A stretch of 64,000 nt of DNA, from NCBI RefSeq assembly GCF_001277255.1, contig NZ_CP012264.1:434001-498000 (forward strand), in the 5' to 3' direction. The notes below the pieces were generated by a model. That model was not told the DNA's origin, made no database searches, and worked only from the letters and a program-made list of their open reading frames with translations. A program made the position numbers and the translations under genes. Origin of the DNA: Cronobacter condimenti 1330 (GTDB taxonomy: Bacteria > Pseudomonadota > Gammaproteobacteria > Enterobacterales > Enterobacteriaceae). Shown in pieces: positions 38,359 to 47,559 of this stretch. Every line of letters starts with the position of its first letter. Position 1 is the first letter of the stretch.

Positions 38359-39792
38359 TTAGTTATTCTGGTAAAGGTCGCGATAGAGCCTGCTCTCAAA
38401 GCGTACCAGCGGAATGCGGCGGTTGCGCTGATCCGCAGGCTCTACGGCGTAGCCGGAAAGATACTGAACGAATGCCATGCGTTGCCCGCTGGCCGTAGTA
38501 ATAAAGCCCGCCAGGTTATAAACCCCTTGTAGCGAGCCGGTTTTGGCGGAAACTTTGCCATCTACGCCCGCTTCATGCAGACCTGCCCGGTATAGCAGCG
38601 AGCCATCGTGCCCTGCAAGCGGAAGCATAGAGATAAAATTCAGCTGGCTGTCGTTGCGCGCAATGTACTGCAGCACCTGCATCATGGTGGCGGGCGCTAT
38701 CAGATTATGGCGCGACAGGCCAGAACCATCCACCACGATTGTATTGCCTAAATCTACGCCTGCTTTTTGACGCAGGATTTGGCGAACGGCATCCGCGCCG
38801 GCACGCCAGGTGCCTGGTACGCCATAGAAGTTACGACCGATGGTACGGAATACCGTGTCGGCAATCATATTGTCGGACTTTTTAAGCATCACGCGCAGAA
38901 GGTCATGCAGCGGAGGCGACTGGCGGCTGGCGATAATTGTGCCCGGCTCGTTCGGCTGCGTCTGGCGCAGCAGCGTGCCATTGTAAGTGATGCCCGCTTG
39001 TTTGAGTTCCGCTTTGAGAATAGCCCCTGCGTAACCTGCGCCGTCCTGAATCGCGAAGGCCAGCGGTAGCGGATCGGCGCGCTGCGTCATGCAGCCTGTT
39101 AGCGTGTAGCGATTGAGGTCGCCTGTCACCACATCCAGCTCGCAATACTGCGCTTCCGAGGAGCCTCGCGGCAGGGTTTTCACCTGGCTGTAGACGTTAA
39201 CCGGATAATAAGAGGCGATACGCACAAAAGCGGGCTCGCCCGCTTGTGGCGCGCTGTAGAGCGAGACGGAAAAACAGTTACGATCAACAATGGCCGCTGA
39301 AGGCGGCGCGCTAAAGCACTGGGTCATGTCGTTCCACGGCCAACCGGGCGCTTTATCGTGGCTCGCAAAGGCAGAAGTGTCGATCAGCACGTTTCCCTTT
39401 ATTTGCTGAACGCCTGCTTTTTTTAGCGCCGTAACCATATTGCGCATATCCTGACGCTTGAAGGTTGGGTCGCCAGTGAAGCGTGCGATTAAATCGCCGT
39501 CCAGCACGCCGTCCCGCACGTCGCCACGGCTTTCAAGTGTCGTGGTGAAGCGGTAGTCCGGCCCGAGCTGCAACAGCGCGGCCAGTGCCGTAATCACTTT
39601 CTGTGTACTGGCAGGCAGCGCCATCTGCTGGCTGTGAAAATCAATCTCAGGGGAGCTGGCTCCGACTTTTTGCACCATCAGAGCGAGATTCGCGCCGGCG
39701 GGTAACTGATTGATATACTCTTCGACATTGGCGGCACTGGCATTCAGGGCTACACTGGTGGTCAATCCGACAGCAAATCTGGAAAATCGCAT
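38359..39792 (-). CDS. dacB: PBP4, D-alanyl-D-alanine carboxypeptidase/endopeptidase
   Basis: Periplasmic class C low-molecular-mass PBP that trims peptidoglycan cross-links. The 477-residue product has a Sec signal ending NASA and the SxxK motif PASTQK around residue 62. A large inserted domain follows, then SxN (KSDN) and the KTG triad. It is the first gene of an apparent dacB-basR-basS unit (two-base gap, then four-base overlap) and divergent from greA. Confidence 0.97.
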   Translation of the reverse strand: MRFSRFAVGLTTSVALNASAANVEEYINQLPAGANLALMVQKVGASSPEIDFHSQQMALPASTQKVITALAALLQLGPDYRFTTTLESRGDVRDGVLDGDLIARFTGDPTFKRQDMRNMVTALKKAGVQQIKGNVLIDTSAFASHDKAPGWPWNDMTQCFSAPPSAAIVDRNCFSVSLYSAPQAGEPAFVRIASYYPVNVYSQVKTLPRGSSEAQYCELDVVTGDLNRYTLTGCMTQRADPLPLAFAIQDGAGYAGAILKAELKQAGITYNGTLLRQTQPNEPGTIIASRQSPPLHDLLRVMLKKSDNMIADTVFRTIGRNFYGVPGTWRAGADAVRQILRQKAGVDLGNTIVVDGSGLSRHNLIAPATMMQVLQYIARNDSQLNFISMLPLAGHDGSLLYRAGLHEAGVDGKVSAKTGSLQGVYNLAGFITTASGQRMAFVQYLSGYAVEPADQRNRRIPLVRFESRLYRDLYQNN

Positions 39793-39856
39793 AATCTCGC
39801 GGTAACAGCTGGAAACGTGCCGTCATACTAAGGCGCATCGCCCTGCAAAGTAAACG

Positions 39857-39885
39857 ATGACCCTTCGGGAACTTCAGGGTAAAAT
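39857..39885 (+). promoter_or_regulatory. Candidate greA/GraL promoter
   Basis: ATGACC (39857-39862), 17-bp spacer, TAAAAT (39880-39885). Predicted start near 39892, which places the leader terminator about 55 nt downstream. Confidence 0.5.
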
Positions 39886-39891
39886 GCGTAT

Positions 39892-39947
39892 CAAATTGAA
39901 AAATCGTTCCTGACCTGGGGCTTTGTCTCCGGGTCAGTTTTCTTTTG
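39892..39947 (+). ncRNA. graL: GraL-like leader RNA ended by an intrinsic terminator
   Basis: An 11-bp stem (39910-39920 with 39927-39937, two G-T pairs) with loop CTTTGT is followed by a T-rich tract TTTTCTTTTG inside the greA leader. E. coli greA has the same arrangement, where most transcripts end early and give the GraL sRNA array (knowledge). The 5' end is inferred from the promoter guess. Confidence 0.6.
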
Positions 39948-40039
39948 TTTGCCATCCGGGGCTGGAAGGCTTTCCGGGCTGGCGTGCAGCCGGAGCGGGC
40001 TGTGAACCGTTCTTAACAGGACAGTGAGAGGTATAACAA

Positions 40040-40516
40040 ATGCAACCTATTCCGATGACCTTACGTGGCGCTGATAAATTACGCGAAGAGCTGGACTTCC
40101 TGAAATCCGTGCGTCGCCCGGAAATCATTGCCGCTATCGCCGAAGCCCGCGAGCATGGCGATCTGAAAGAGAATGCGGAATACCATGCCGCTCGCGAGCA
40201 GCAGGGTTTCTGCGAAGGGCGTATTAAAGATATCGAAGCGAAACTTTCGAACGCGCAAGTGATTGATATCACCAAAATGCCCAATAACGGCCGCGTTATT
40301 TTCGGCTCCACCGTCACGGTGTTGAATCTCGATACCGATGAAGAGCTGACGTATCGCATCGTCGGTGACGATGAAGCAGATTTTAAACAGAATCTTATCT
40401 CTGTGAACTCGCCGATTGCACGTGGGTTGGTAGGTAAGGAACTGGATGACGTGGTGGCGATTAACACCCCGGGCGGTGTGGTTGAATTTGAAATTATCAA
40501 AGTCGATTATCTTTAA
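40040..40516 (+). CDS. greA: Transcription elongation factor GreA
   Basis: Stimulates RNA polymerase to cleave backtracked transcripts. The 158-residue product has an N-terminal antiparallel coiled coil with the catalytic tip residues Asp41 and Glu44 (HGDLKENAEY), and a C-terminal FKBP-like globular domain. A GAGAGG ribosome site fixes the ATG. Preceded by a leader terminator, so attenuation of its own expression is likely. Confidence 0.98.
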   Translation: MQPIPMTLRGADKLREELDFLKSVRRPEIIAAIAEAREHGDLKENAEYHAAREQQGFCEGRIKDIEAKLSNAQVIDITKMPNNGRVIFGSTVTVLNLDTDEELTYRIVGDDEADFKQNLISVNSPIARGLVGKELDDVVAINTPGGVVEFEIIKVDYL

Positions 40517-40637
40517 ACCCTGCCTCTGAACGGAAGTTTTTTTCGATATGCGGCGCGTCTTGCAGACGGATTTGCCTACCAGTACCGTGAGGTTTTATCG
40601 AAATGACAACCATACCGTTCAGTTTGTAAAGAAAGGA

Positions 40638-40662
40638 AAAAGGCCGCTAAGCGGCCTTTTAT
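40638..40662. terminator. Bidirectional terminator between greA and yhbY
   Basis: Perfect AAAAGGCCGC / GCGGCCTTTT stem with a TAA loop; symmetrical A and T runs allow function on both strands. The remaining gap to yhbY holds nothing notable. Confidence 0.85.
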
Positions 40663-40737
40663 CAACAAACGGAGCGTGGCATTTTGCACCCCTGCCTGTA
40701 GTTTGCGACTTCTGCGATCGCTCGCAGAGCCCACAAC

Positions 40738-41031
40738 TTAGCGGGGCAGCGAAATTTTACGTTCCTTTGACGGGCGGTAGAGCACCAGCGTTTTCCCGAT
40801 GACCTGTACATTACAGGCGCCGGTTTCACGCACGATGGCATCCACAATCAGGGTCTTAGTTTCGCGGTCTTCAGAGGCGATCTTCACCTTGATTAACTCA
40901 TGGTGCTCAAGCGCTTGTTCAATCTCGGCCAGTACCCCTTCGGTCAAACCATTACTGCCAAGCATAACCACCGGCTTGAGCGGATGGGCCAGACCTTTCA
41001 GGTGCTGTTTTTGTTTAGTACTCAGATTCAT
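40738..41031 (-). CDS. yhbY: YhbY, CRM-domain ribosome assembly RNA-binding protein
   Basis: Pre-50S-associated RNA-binding protein. The 97-residue product is a single CRM domain with the GLTEG loop in a GSNGLTEGV segment (GxxG) and a basic KQKQHLKGLAH N-terminal helix. Divergent from rlmE, consistent with a shared 50S maturation theme. Confidence 0.95.
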   Translation of the reverse strand: MNLSTKQKQHLKGLAHPLKPVVMLGSNGLTEGVLAEIEQALEHHELIKVKIASEDRETKTLIVDAIVRETGACNVQVIGKTLVLYRPSKERKISLPR

Positions 41032-41155
41032 CGTATTTTTTGCTTACGTTGGGATTGAAAACGGGTCATTCTACCGCCATCTCCCAATTATCGCCAAATG
41101 GCAAAACGTGGGTTTTTGAGCCTGCGGCTCACGATGAACCCGGATGGAATGTGAA

Positions 41156-41785
41156 ATGACAGGTAAAAAGCGTTCTGCCAGCTCCAGTCGCTGGCTTCAG
41201 GAACACTTTAGCGATAAATATGTTCAACAGGCGCAGAAAAAAGGGTTACGTTCCCGTGCCTGGTTTAAACTTGATGAAATACAGCAAAGTGACAAGATTT
41301 TTAAACCGGGGATGACAGTCGTCGATCTTGGCGCGGCGCCCGGTGGTTGGTCACAGTATGTCGTCACGCAAATTGGAGGCGCGGGCCGTATTATCGCTTG
41401 CGATCTTTTACCAATGGATCCTATCGTTGGTGTGGACTTCCTTCAGGGCGACTTTCGTGATGAATTAGTTATGAAAGCGTTACTGGAACGCGTGGGTGAC
41501 AGTAAAGTACAGGTTGTCATGTCAGATATGGCACCAAACATGAGCGGGACTCCAGCTGTAGATATTCCCCGCGCCATGTATCTGGTGGAACTGGCGCTCG
41601 AGATGTGTCGAGATGTGCTGGCACCGGGCGGTAGTTTTGTTGTGAAGGTGTTTCAGGGCGAAGGTTTCGATGAATACCTGCGGGAAATTCGCTCCCTGTT
41701 TACGAAGGTGAAAGTTCGTAAACCGGACTCTTCTCGTGCCCGTTCACGTGAAGTGTACATTGTAGCGACCGGGCGCAAACTATAG
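41156..41785 (+). CDS. rlmE: 23S rRNA 2'-O-ribose U2552 methyltransferase
   Basis: Heat-shock methyltransferase (FtsJ/RrmJ) modifying U2552 in the 50S A loop. The 209-residue product has SAM motif DLGAAPGGWSQ and the catalytic tetrad region including Lys38. The ATG at 41156 gives the MTGKKRS start behind GGA; a start four codons earlier is unlikely. Cotranscribed with ftsH. Confidence 0.97.
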   Translation: MTGKKRSASSSRWLQEHFSDKYVQQAQKKGLRSRAWFKLDEIQQSDKIFKPGMTVVDLGAAPGGWSQYVVTQIGGAGRIIACDLLPMDPIVGVDFLQGDFRDELVMKALLERVGDSKVQVVMSDMAPNMSGTPAVDIPRAMYLVELALEMCRDVLAPGGSFVVKVFQGEGFDEYLREIRSLFTKVKVRKPDSSRARSREVYIVATGRKL

Positions 41786-41832
41786 TACCCTGACGCTGTT
41801 TGTTAACACAGTTGTAATATGAGGTTAATCCC

Positions 41833-43776
41833 TTGAGTGACATGGCGAAAAACCTAATACTCTGGCTGGTCATCGCAGTTGTGCTGATGTCAGTATTCCA
41901 GAGCTTTGGGCCCAGCGAGTCGAGTGGCCGTAGGGTGGATTACTCTACCTTCCTGCAAGAAGTTAACCAGGACCAGGTTCGCGAAGCGCGTATCAACGGA
42001 CGTGAAATCAACGTTACCAAGAAAGATAGTAACCGATACACGACTTACATTCCCGTAAACGATCCCAAACTCCTTGATAACCTGCTGACTAAAAACGTAA
42101 AAGTAGTTGGTGAGCCGCCTGAAGAACAGAGCCTGCTGGCCACTATCTTCATTTCGTGGTTCCCGATGCTGTTGCTGATTGGGGTCTGGATATTCTTTAT
42201 GCGTCAGATGCAGGGCGGCGGTGGCAAAGGTGCCATGTCGTTCGGTAAAAGCAAAGCACGCATGCTGACGGAAGATCAGATTAAAACCACTTTTGCTGAC
42301 GTGGCAGGTTGCGACGAAGCGAAAGAAGAAGTGGGCGAGCTGGTGGAATACCTGCGCGAACCGAGCCGTTTCCAGAAGCTGGGCGGTAAAATTCCGAAAG
42401 GTGTTTTAATGGTCGGCCCGCCGGGTACCGGTAAAACGCTGCTGGCAAAAGCCATCGCAGGCGAAGCGAAAGTACCGTTCTTTACTATTTCCGGTTCTGA
42501 CTTCGTAGAAATGTTCGTGGGTGTGGGTGCGTCCCGTGTTCGCGATATGTTTGAACAGGCTAAAAAAGCGGCACCTTGCATCATCTTTATCGATGAAATC
42601 GATGCCGTTGGCCGCCAGCGTGGCGCTGGTCTTGGCGGTGGTCATGATGAACGTGAGCAGACGCTAAACCAGATGCTGGTTGAAATGGACGGGTTTGAAG
42701 GTAACGAAGGCATTATTGTCATCGCGGCGACTAACCGTCCTGACGTACTGGATCCTGCGCTACTGCGTCCCGGTCGTTTCGACCGTCAGGTTGTGGTTGG
42801 CCTGCCAGATGTACGTGGCCGTGAGCAGATCCTGAAAGTGCACATGCGACGTGTACCGCTGGCGCCGGATATCGACGCGGCAATTATCGCGCGCGGTACG
42901 CCGGGCTTCTCGGGCGCTGACCTTGCGAACCTGGTGAACGAAGCGGCGCTGTTCGCCGCACGCGGGAACCGTCGCGTGGTATCAATGGTTGAGTTCGAAA
43001 AAGCGAAAGACAAAATCATGATGGGCGCGGAACGCCGTTCCATGGTCATGACCGAAGCGCAGAAAGAATCCACCGCTTACCATGAAGCGGGCCATGCGAT
43101 TATCGGCCGTCTGGTGCCTGAGCACGATCCGGTACATAAAGTAACGATTATTCCGCGCGGTCGCGCGCTGGGCGTAACGTTCTTCCTGCCTGAAGGTGAT
43201 GCTATCAGCGCCAGCCGTCAGAAGCTGGAGAGCCAGATTTCTACGCTATACGGCGGTCGTCTGGCAGAAGAAATTATTTACGGACCAGAGCATGTTTCCA
43301 CGGGTGCGTCTAACGACATTAAAGTGGCGACGAACCTGGCGCGTAATATGGTGACTCAGTGGGGCTTCTCCGACAAACTCGGTCCGCTACTGTATGCGGA
43401 AGAAGAAGGTGAAGTATTCCTGGGCCGCAGCGTGGCGAAAGCCAAGCATATGTCAGACGAAACGGCGCGTATTATCGATCAGGAAGTTAAGTCCCTTATC
43501 GAACGTAACTACAATCGCGCTCGTCAGATTCTGAACGATAACATGGACATCTTGCATGCCATGAAAGATGCGCTGATGAAATATGAAACCATCGACGCGC
43601 CGCAAATCGACGATCTGATGGCTCGCCGTGATGTTCGCCCGCCAGCTGGCTGGGAAGATCCGGGTGCTAACAATAACTCTGACAGCAATGGCACCCCGCG
43701 TGCGCCGCGTCCGGTCGATGAACCGCGTACGCCGAACCCGGGTAACACCATGTCTGAGCAGTTCGGTGATAAATAA
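41833..43776 (+). CDS. ftsH: ATP-dependent zinc metalloprotease FtsH
   Basis: Essential hexameric inner-membrane AAA protease that degrades LpxC, sigma-32 and misassembled membrane proteins. The 647-residue product has two N-terminal membrane helices (about 7-25 and 98-120), AAA motifs GPPGTGKT and FIDEIDAVG, and zinc motif HEAGH at 417-421. The TTG at 41833 lies eight bases after GAGG and is better placed than the ATG three codons later, so I chose it. It links to LPS control with the lpt/kds genes. Confidence 0.97.
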   Translation: MSDMAKNLILWLVIAVVLMSVFQSFGPSESSGRRVDYSTFLQEVNQDQVREARINGREINVTKKDSNRYTTYIPVNDPKLLDNLLTKNVKVVGEPPEEQSLLATIFISWFPMLLLIGVWIFFMRQMQGGGGKGAMSFGKSKARMLTEDQIKTTFADVAGCDEAKEEVGELVEYLREPSRFQKLGGKIPKGVLMVGPPGTGKTLLAKAIAGEAKVPFFTISGSDFVEMFVGVGASRVRDMFEQAKKAAPCIIFIDEIDAVGRQRGAGLGGGHDEREQTLNQMLVEMDGFEGNEGIIVIAATNRPDVLDPALLRPGRFDRQVVVGLPDVRGREQILKVHMRRVPLAPDIDAAIIARGTPGFSGADLANLVNEAALFAARGNRRVVSMVEFEKAKDKIMMGAERRSMVMTEAQKESTAYHEAGHAIIGRLVPEHDPVHKVTIIPRGRALGVTFFLPEGDAISASRQKLESQISTLYGGRLAEEIIYGPEHVSTGASNDIKVATNLARNMVTQWGFSDKLGPLLYAEEEGEVFLGRSVAKAKHMSDETARIIDQEVKSLIERNYNRARQILNDNMDILHAMKDALMKYETIDAPQIDDLMARRDVRPPAGWEDPGANNNSDSNGTPRAPRPVDEPRTPNPGNTMSEQFGDK

Positions 43777-43805
43777 TTGCTGACTGTAGTACCGCTGCCT
43801 TAATT

Positions 43806-43836
43806 AAAACCCCGGCTTGTCCGGGGTTTTCTGTTT
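43806..43836 (+). terminator. Intrinsic terminator after ftsH
   Basis: Perfect 10-bp stem AAAACCCCGG / CCGGGGTTTT, CTTGT loop, then T-rich sequence. Confidence 0.88.
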
Positions 43837-43866
43837 TCGTTCATTCAAGTTCATAAGGGAATGGCA

Positions 43867-44715
43867 ATGAAACTCTTCGCTCAGGGCACAATGCTCGAAC
43901 TCTCGCACCCACATGTGATGGGGATCCTGAATGTCACGCCTGATTCATTCTCCGATGGTGGCCAACACAACACGCTTACAGAGGCCGTGAAACATGCCAA
44001 TGCAATGATTAACGCGGGTGCGACAATCATTGACGTGGGAGGGGAGTCAACGCGCCCGGGAGCCGCAGAAGTGAGCGTAGATGAGGAGCTTTCACGCGTC
44101 GTGCCGGTTGTTGAAGCGCTGGCGCAACGGTTCGAAGTATGGGTTTCCGTCGATACGTCAAAAGCTGAGGTGATTCGTGAGTCGGCGCGAGCCGGGGCGC
44201 ATATCATTAACGATATCCGCTCGTTGACTGAACCCGGGGCGCTGGAGGCTGCGGCACAAACCGGATTGCCGGTTTGTCTGATGCATATGCAGGGCCAGCC
44301 TAAAACGATGCAGCAGGCGCCGCACTATGATGATGTGTTTACCGATGTCATGCGCTTTTTCGAACAGCATATTGCGCGTTGTGAGGCGGCAGGCATAACA
44401 AAAGAGAAAATCATACTCGACCCGGGATTCGGTTTCGGTAAAAATCTGACCCACAATTATCAGCTTCTTGCCCGGCTTTCAGAATTTCACCGTTTCGGAA
44501 TGCCTTTGTTGGTGGGAATGTCGCGTAAATCGATGATTGGACAATTACTTAATGTTGGGCCCGACCAGCGCCTGCCGGGTAGTCTCGCTTGTGCAGTCAC
44601 GGCGGCGATGCAGGGCGCGCAAATTATGCGGGTTCACGACGTCAAAGAAACCGTCGAAGCGATGCGCGTAGTGGAAGCAACTCTTTCAGCGAAGGATAAA
44701 AAATACTATGAGTAA
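43867..44715 (+). CDS. folP: Dihydropteroate synthase
   Basis: Condenses pABA with the pterin diphosphate in folate synthesis; sulfonamide target. The 282-residue TIM barrel has NVTPDSFSDGG, the flexible GGESTRPGA loop and GMSRKS motif. The ATG at 43867 is well spaced from AAGGGA; the ATG two codons earlier abuts that site. It overlaps glmM by eight bases. Confidence 0.97.
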   Translation: MKLFAQGTMLELSHPHVMGILNVTPDSFSDGGQHNTLTEAVKHANAMINAGATIIDVGGESTRPGAAEVSVDEELSRVVPVVEALAQRFEVWVSVDTSKAEVIRESARAGAHIINDIRSLTEPGALEAAAQTGLPVCLMHMQGQPKTMQQAPHYDDVFTDVMRFFEQHIARCEAAGITKEKIILDPGFGFGKNLTHNYQLLARLSEFHRFGMPLLVGMSRKSMIGQLLNVGPDQRLPGSLACAVTAAMQGAQIMRVHDVKETVEAMRVVEATLSAKDKKYYE

Positions 44716-46045
44716 CCGTAAATATTTTGGGACCGACGGTATTCGCGGCCGCGTAGGCGATGCACCCATTACCCCTGATTTTGTCCTTAAGCTTGGCTGG
44801 GCGGCAGGTAAGGTGCTGGCAAGACACGGGTCGCGTAAGGTTATCATCGGTAAAGATACCCGTATTTCCGGTTATATGCTGGAATCCGCACTTGAAGCAG
44901 GCCTTGCCGCAGCTGGTCTTTCAGCATTGTTTACCGGCCCGATGCCGACGCCTGCTGTCGCATACCTGACGCGTACCTTTCGCGCAGAAGCTGGGATTGT
45001 TATCTCAGCGTCCCATAACCCCTTTTACGATAACGGCATCAAATTCTTCTCAATTGAGGGCACTAAGCTGCCGGATGAAGTTGAAGAAGCGATTGAGGCG
45101 GAGCTGGAAAAAGAGATTAACTGCGTTGATTCTGCGGAGCTGGGTAAAGCAAACCGTATTGTGGACGCTGCAGGCCGTTATATTGAATTTTGTAAAGGCA
45201 CCTTCCCGAATGAACTTAGCCTTAACAGCCTGAAAATAGTCGTGGATTGCGCGAACGGCGCCACTTACCACATTGCGCCGAACGTGCTGCGTGAACTCGG
45301 CGCGCGGGTTATCACCATCGGGTGCGAGCCGGACGGCCTGAACATCAATGAAAAATGTGGTGCGACCGACGTACGAATGCTGCAGGAACGCGTGGTGGCG
45401 GAAAAAGCCGACTTAGGGATCGCCTTTGACGGTGACGGCGACCGCGTGATTATGGTCGACCATGAAGGCAATAAAGTAGATGGCGACCAAATTCTTTATA
45501 TTATTGCGCGCGAAGGCCTGCGTCAGGGGCAGTTACGTGGCGGCGCGGTCGGTACGCTAATGAGCAATATGGGGCTTGAGGTTGCACTAAAACAGCTCGG
45601 TATTCCCTTTGCACGAGCCAAGGTAGGCGACCGTTATGTCCTCGAAAAAATGCAAGAAAAAGGGTGGCGCATTGGTGCGGAAAACTCCGGGCACGTCATT
45701 CTGTTAGATAAAACGACGACCGGTGACGGCATTGTGGCCGCGCTGCAGGTTTTAACGGCAATTGCGCGTAATCACATGAGTCTGCACGATCTATGCAGTG
45801 GTATGAAGCTGTTTCCGCAGATTCTTGTCAACGTGCGCTTTACCCCGGGGAGTGGCGATCCGCTGGAACATGCGTCGGTAAAAACAATTACTGAAGAGGT
45901 TGAACAGGCGTTGGGTAAACGCGGGCGCGTATTGCTGCGTAAATCTGGTACCGAGCCGCTCATTCGCGTCATGGTAGAAGGCGAGGACGAAGCGCAGGTG
46001 ACGGCTTTTGCACACCGTATCGCGGATGCAGTGAAAGCCGTTTAA
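44708..46045 (+). CDS. glmM: Phosphoglucosamine mutase
   Basis: Converts GlcN-6-P to GlcN-1-P for UDP-GlcNAc, precursor of peptidoglycan and LPS. The 445-residue product has active-site Ser102 in ISASHNP, metal loop DGDGDR and the sugar-binding GENSGH motif. Starts inside the end of folP, implying coupling. Confidence 0.98.
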   Translation: MSNRKYFGTDGIRGRVGDAPITPDFVLKLGWAAGKVLARHGSRKVIIGKDTRISGYMLESALEAGLAAAGLSALFTGPMPTPAVAYLTRTFRAEAGIVISASHNPFYDNGIKFFSIEGTKLPDEVEEAIEAELEKEINCVDSAELGKANRIVDAAGRYIEFCKGTFPNELSLNSLKIVVDCANGATYHIAPNVLRELGARVITIGCEPDGLNINEKCGATDVRMLQERVVAEKADLGIAFDGDGDRVIMVDHEGNKVDGDQILYIIAREGLRQGQLRGGAVGTLMSNMGLEVALKQLGIPFARAKVGDRYVLEKMQEKGWRIGAENSGHVILLDKTTTGDGIVAALQVLTAIARNHMSLHDLCSGMKLFPQILVNVRFTPGSGDPLEHASVKTITEEVEQALGKRGRVLLRKSGTEPLIRVMVEGEDEAQVTAFAHRIADAVKAV

Positions 46046-46061
46046 TTACGCCATCGTTTAA

Positions 46062-46083
46062 AAAGGCGGCGAAAGTCGCCTTT
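46062..46083 (+). terminator. Hairpin after glmM
   Basis: AAAGGCGGC / GTCGCCTTT stem closed by a GAAA tetraloop; only a short T run follows, so a weak terminator. Confidence 0.5.
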
Positions 46084-46149
46084 AAAATCGCCACCTTAGT
46101 CTTATTTGCCGTTTTTTTCCGCAGTCAGCATTATCAGATAAAATTGCAC

Positions 46150-46178
46150 TTGCGTGCAGTGGTCGGTTTCGTTAGTAT
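46150..46178 (+). promoter_or_regulatory. Candidate secG-leuU promoter
   Basis: TTGCGT (46150-46155), 17-bp spacer, TAGTAT (46173-46178). The predicted start lies about 85 bases before secG. Confidence 0.45.
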
Positions 46179-46268
46179 TCACACCCGCTTCAGTAGGGAA
46201 TGACAAATGCCCTGCTTTATTGGTTTGAAGCAATTGGCTGCGGTAACCCCGCAAGGAACAGGTTGATT

Positions 46269-46601
46269 ATGTACGAAGCTCTTTTGGTAGTTTTCCTTAT
46301 TGTAGCGTTAGGCCTTGTTGGTCTTATCATGCTGCAGCAAGGTAAAGGCGCTGATATGGGAGCCTCCTTTGGTGCAGGCGCTTCTGCTACGCTGTTTGGT
46401 TCAGGTGGTTCTGGTAACTTCATGACCCGTATGACAGCTGTGTTGGCAACCCTGTTCTTCATTATCAGCTTGGTTCTGGGTAACATTAACAGCAATAAAA
46501 CCAATAAAGGAAGTGAGTGGGAGAATCTGACTGCGCCAGCTAAAACTGAGCAGACTCAGCCCGCAGCGCCGGCTAAGCCGACCAGCGATATCCCGCGATA
46601 A
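46269..46601 (+). CDS. secG: SecG, preprotein translocase subunit
   Basis: Small subunit of SecYEG. The 110-residue product has two membrane helices (about 2-20 and 52-72) joined by a Gly-rich loop with GKGADMGASFGAGAS, and a Pro/Ala/Thr-rich C-terminus. The ATG at 46269 gives the standard MYEALLVVF start; a longer frame from 46200 is not conserved. Probably cotranscribed with tRNA-Leu downstream. Confidence 0.97.
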   Translation: MYEALLVVFLIVALGLVGLIMLQQGKGADMGASFGAGASATLFGSGGSGNFMTRMTAVLATLFFIISLVLGNINSNKTNKGSEWENLTAPAKTEQTQPAAPAKPTSDIPR

Positions 46602-46643
46602 TTTGTCAGCTTCGCGTAGTAAACAGAAACTGCGCACTATAGT

Positions 46644-46730
46644 GCCGAGGTGGTGGAATTGGTAGACACGCTACCTTGAGGTGGTAGTGCCCGATTGGGC
46701 TTACGGGTTCAAGTCCCGTCCTCGGTACCA
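46644..46730 (+). tRNA. leuU: tRNA-Leu (anticodon GAG)
   Basis: 87 nt including an encoded CCA. Acceptor GCCGAGG pairs with CCTCGGT. The anticodon loop within CTACC-TTGAGGT-GGTAG has GAG at 46678-46680. A long variable arm marks it as class II, and the T loop GGTTCAAGTCC is standard. It is 42 bases after secG, the usual leuU position. Confidence 0.97.
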
Positions 46731-46744
46731 AATCCCAGCAAAAC

Positions 46745-46773
46745 TTGCAATTTTGACGTTTAAGGCGTAGTAT
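46745..46773 (+). promoter_or_regulatory. metY-nusA-infB operon promoter
   Basis: TTGCAA (46745-46750), 17-bp spacer, TAGTAT (46768-46773), start predicted near 46780, ten bases before the tRNA. A strong match. Confidence 0.7.
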
Positions 46774-46789
46774 TTGCCACGTTTTCGGA

Positions 46790-46866
<77 letters not shown>

Positions 46867-46993
46867 CTTTCCCTGAGAGTTGTTTTTCAAATATACTGTG
46901 AAGTGCAGCGAATGCCTTCCTGATCTTTTTTGAAAGAAAATTCCCTGGAAGGTGTTCCGGACCGCGCATCGCGGTTTACAGGGTTCAGTTATT

Positions 46994-47020
46994 AAAAGCC
47001 CCGATTTATCGGGGTTTTTT
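46994..47020 (+). terminator. Intrinsic terminator/attenuator between metY and rimP
   Basis: GCCCCGA / TCGGGGT-type stem flanked by A and T runs, TTTA loop, six T. Position inside the metY-nusA operon suggests partial termination that limits mRNA relative to tRNA. Confidence 0.88.
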
Positions 47021-47079
47021 GTTATCTGGCTAAAGAATAACTGGGCTTTATGCCCTTTTTTTATGTCCTGGGGGTGGGC

Positions 47080-47532
47080 TTGTCCACATTAGAGCAAAAA
47101 TTAACAGAGATGATTACGGCACCGGTGGAAGCGCTGGGCTACGAACTCGTCGGCATCGAATTCATTCGCGGTCGCACATCGACGCTGCGCATCTATATTG
47201 ATAGTGAAGATGGCATCACTGTTGACGATTGTGCTGATGTCAGCCACCAGGTTAGTGCCGTTCTTGATGTCGAAGACCCAGTCACGGTGGCTTATAACCT
47301 GGAAGTCTCCTCGCCTGGCCTCGACCGTCCTCTCTTCACTGCCGAACATTATGCACGCTACACTGGCGAAGAGGTGACGCTGGTACTGCGTATGGCGGTA
47401 CAGAATCGTCGTAAGTGGCAGGGGATCATTAAAGCCGTTGATGGCGAGATGATTACCGTTGCAGTTGACGGCAAAGATGAAGTGTTCGCACTGAGCAACA
47501 TTCAGAAAGCGAACCTGGTACCCCAATTTTAA
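47080..47532 (+). CDS. rimP: Ribosome maturation factor RimP
   Basis: 30S maturation factor. 150 residues from the TTG at 47080, which lies downstream of GGGGGTGG and gives the family start (M)STLEQKL. A GTG two codons earlier is an alternative, and an ATG at 47050 precedes the ribosome site. Two domains: an alpha/beta N-terminal part with GIEFIRGRTSTLRIYID and a C-terminal SH3-like barrel. First protein gene of the nusA operon. Confidence 0.96.
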   Translation: MSTLEQKLTEMITAPVEALGYELVGIEFIRGRTSTLRIYIDSEDGITVDDCADVSHQVSAVLDVEDPVTVAYNLEVSSPGLDRPLFTAEHYARYTGEEVTLVLRMAVQNRRKWQGIIKAVDGEMITVAVDGKDEVFALSNIQKANLVPQF

Positions 47533-47559
47533 CAGTCTGGATTGAGGCGAAGGCCCCTG

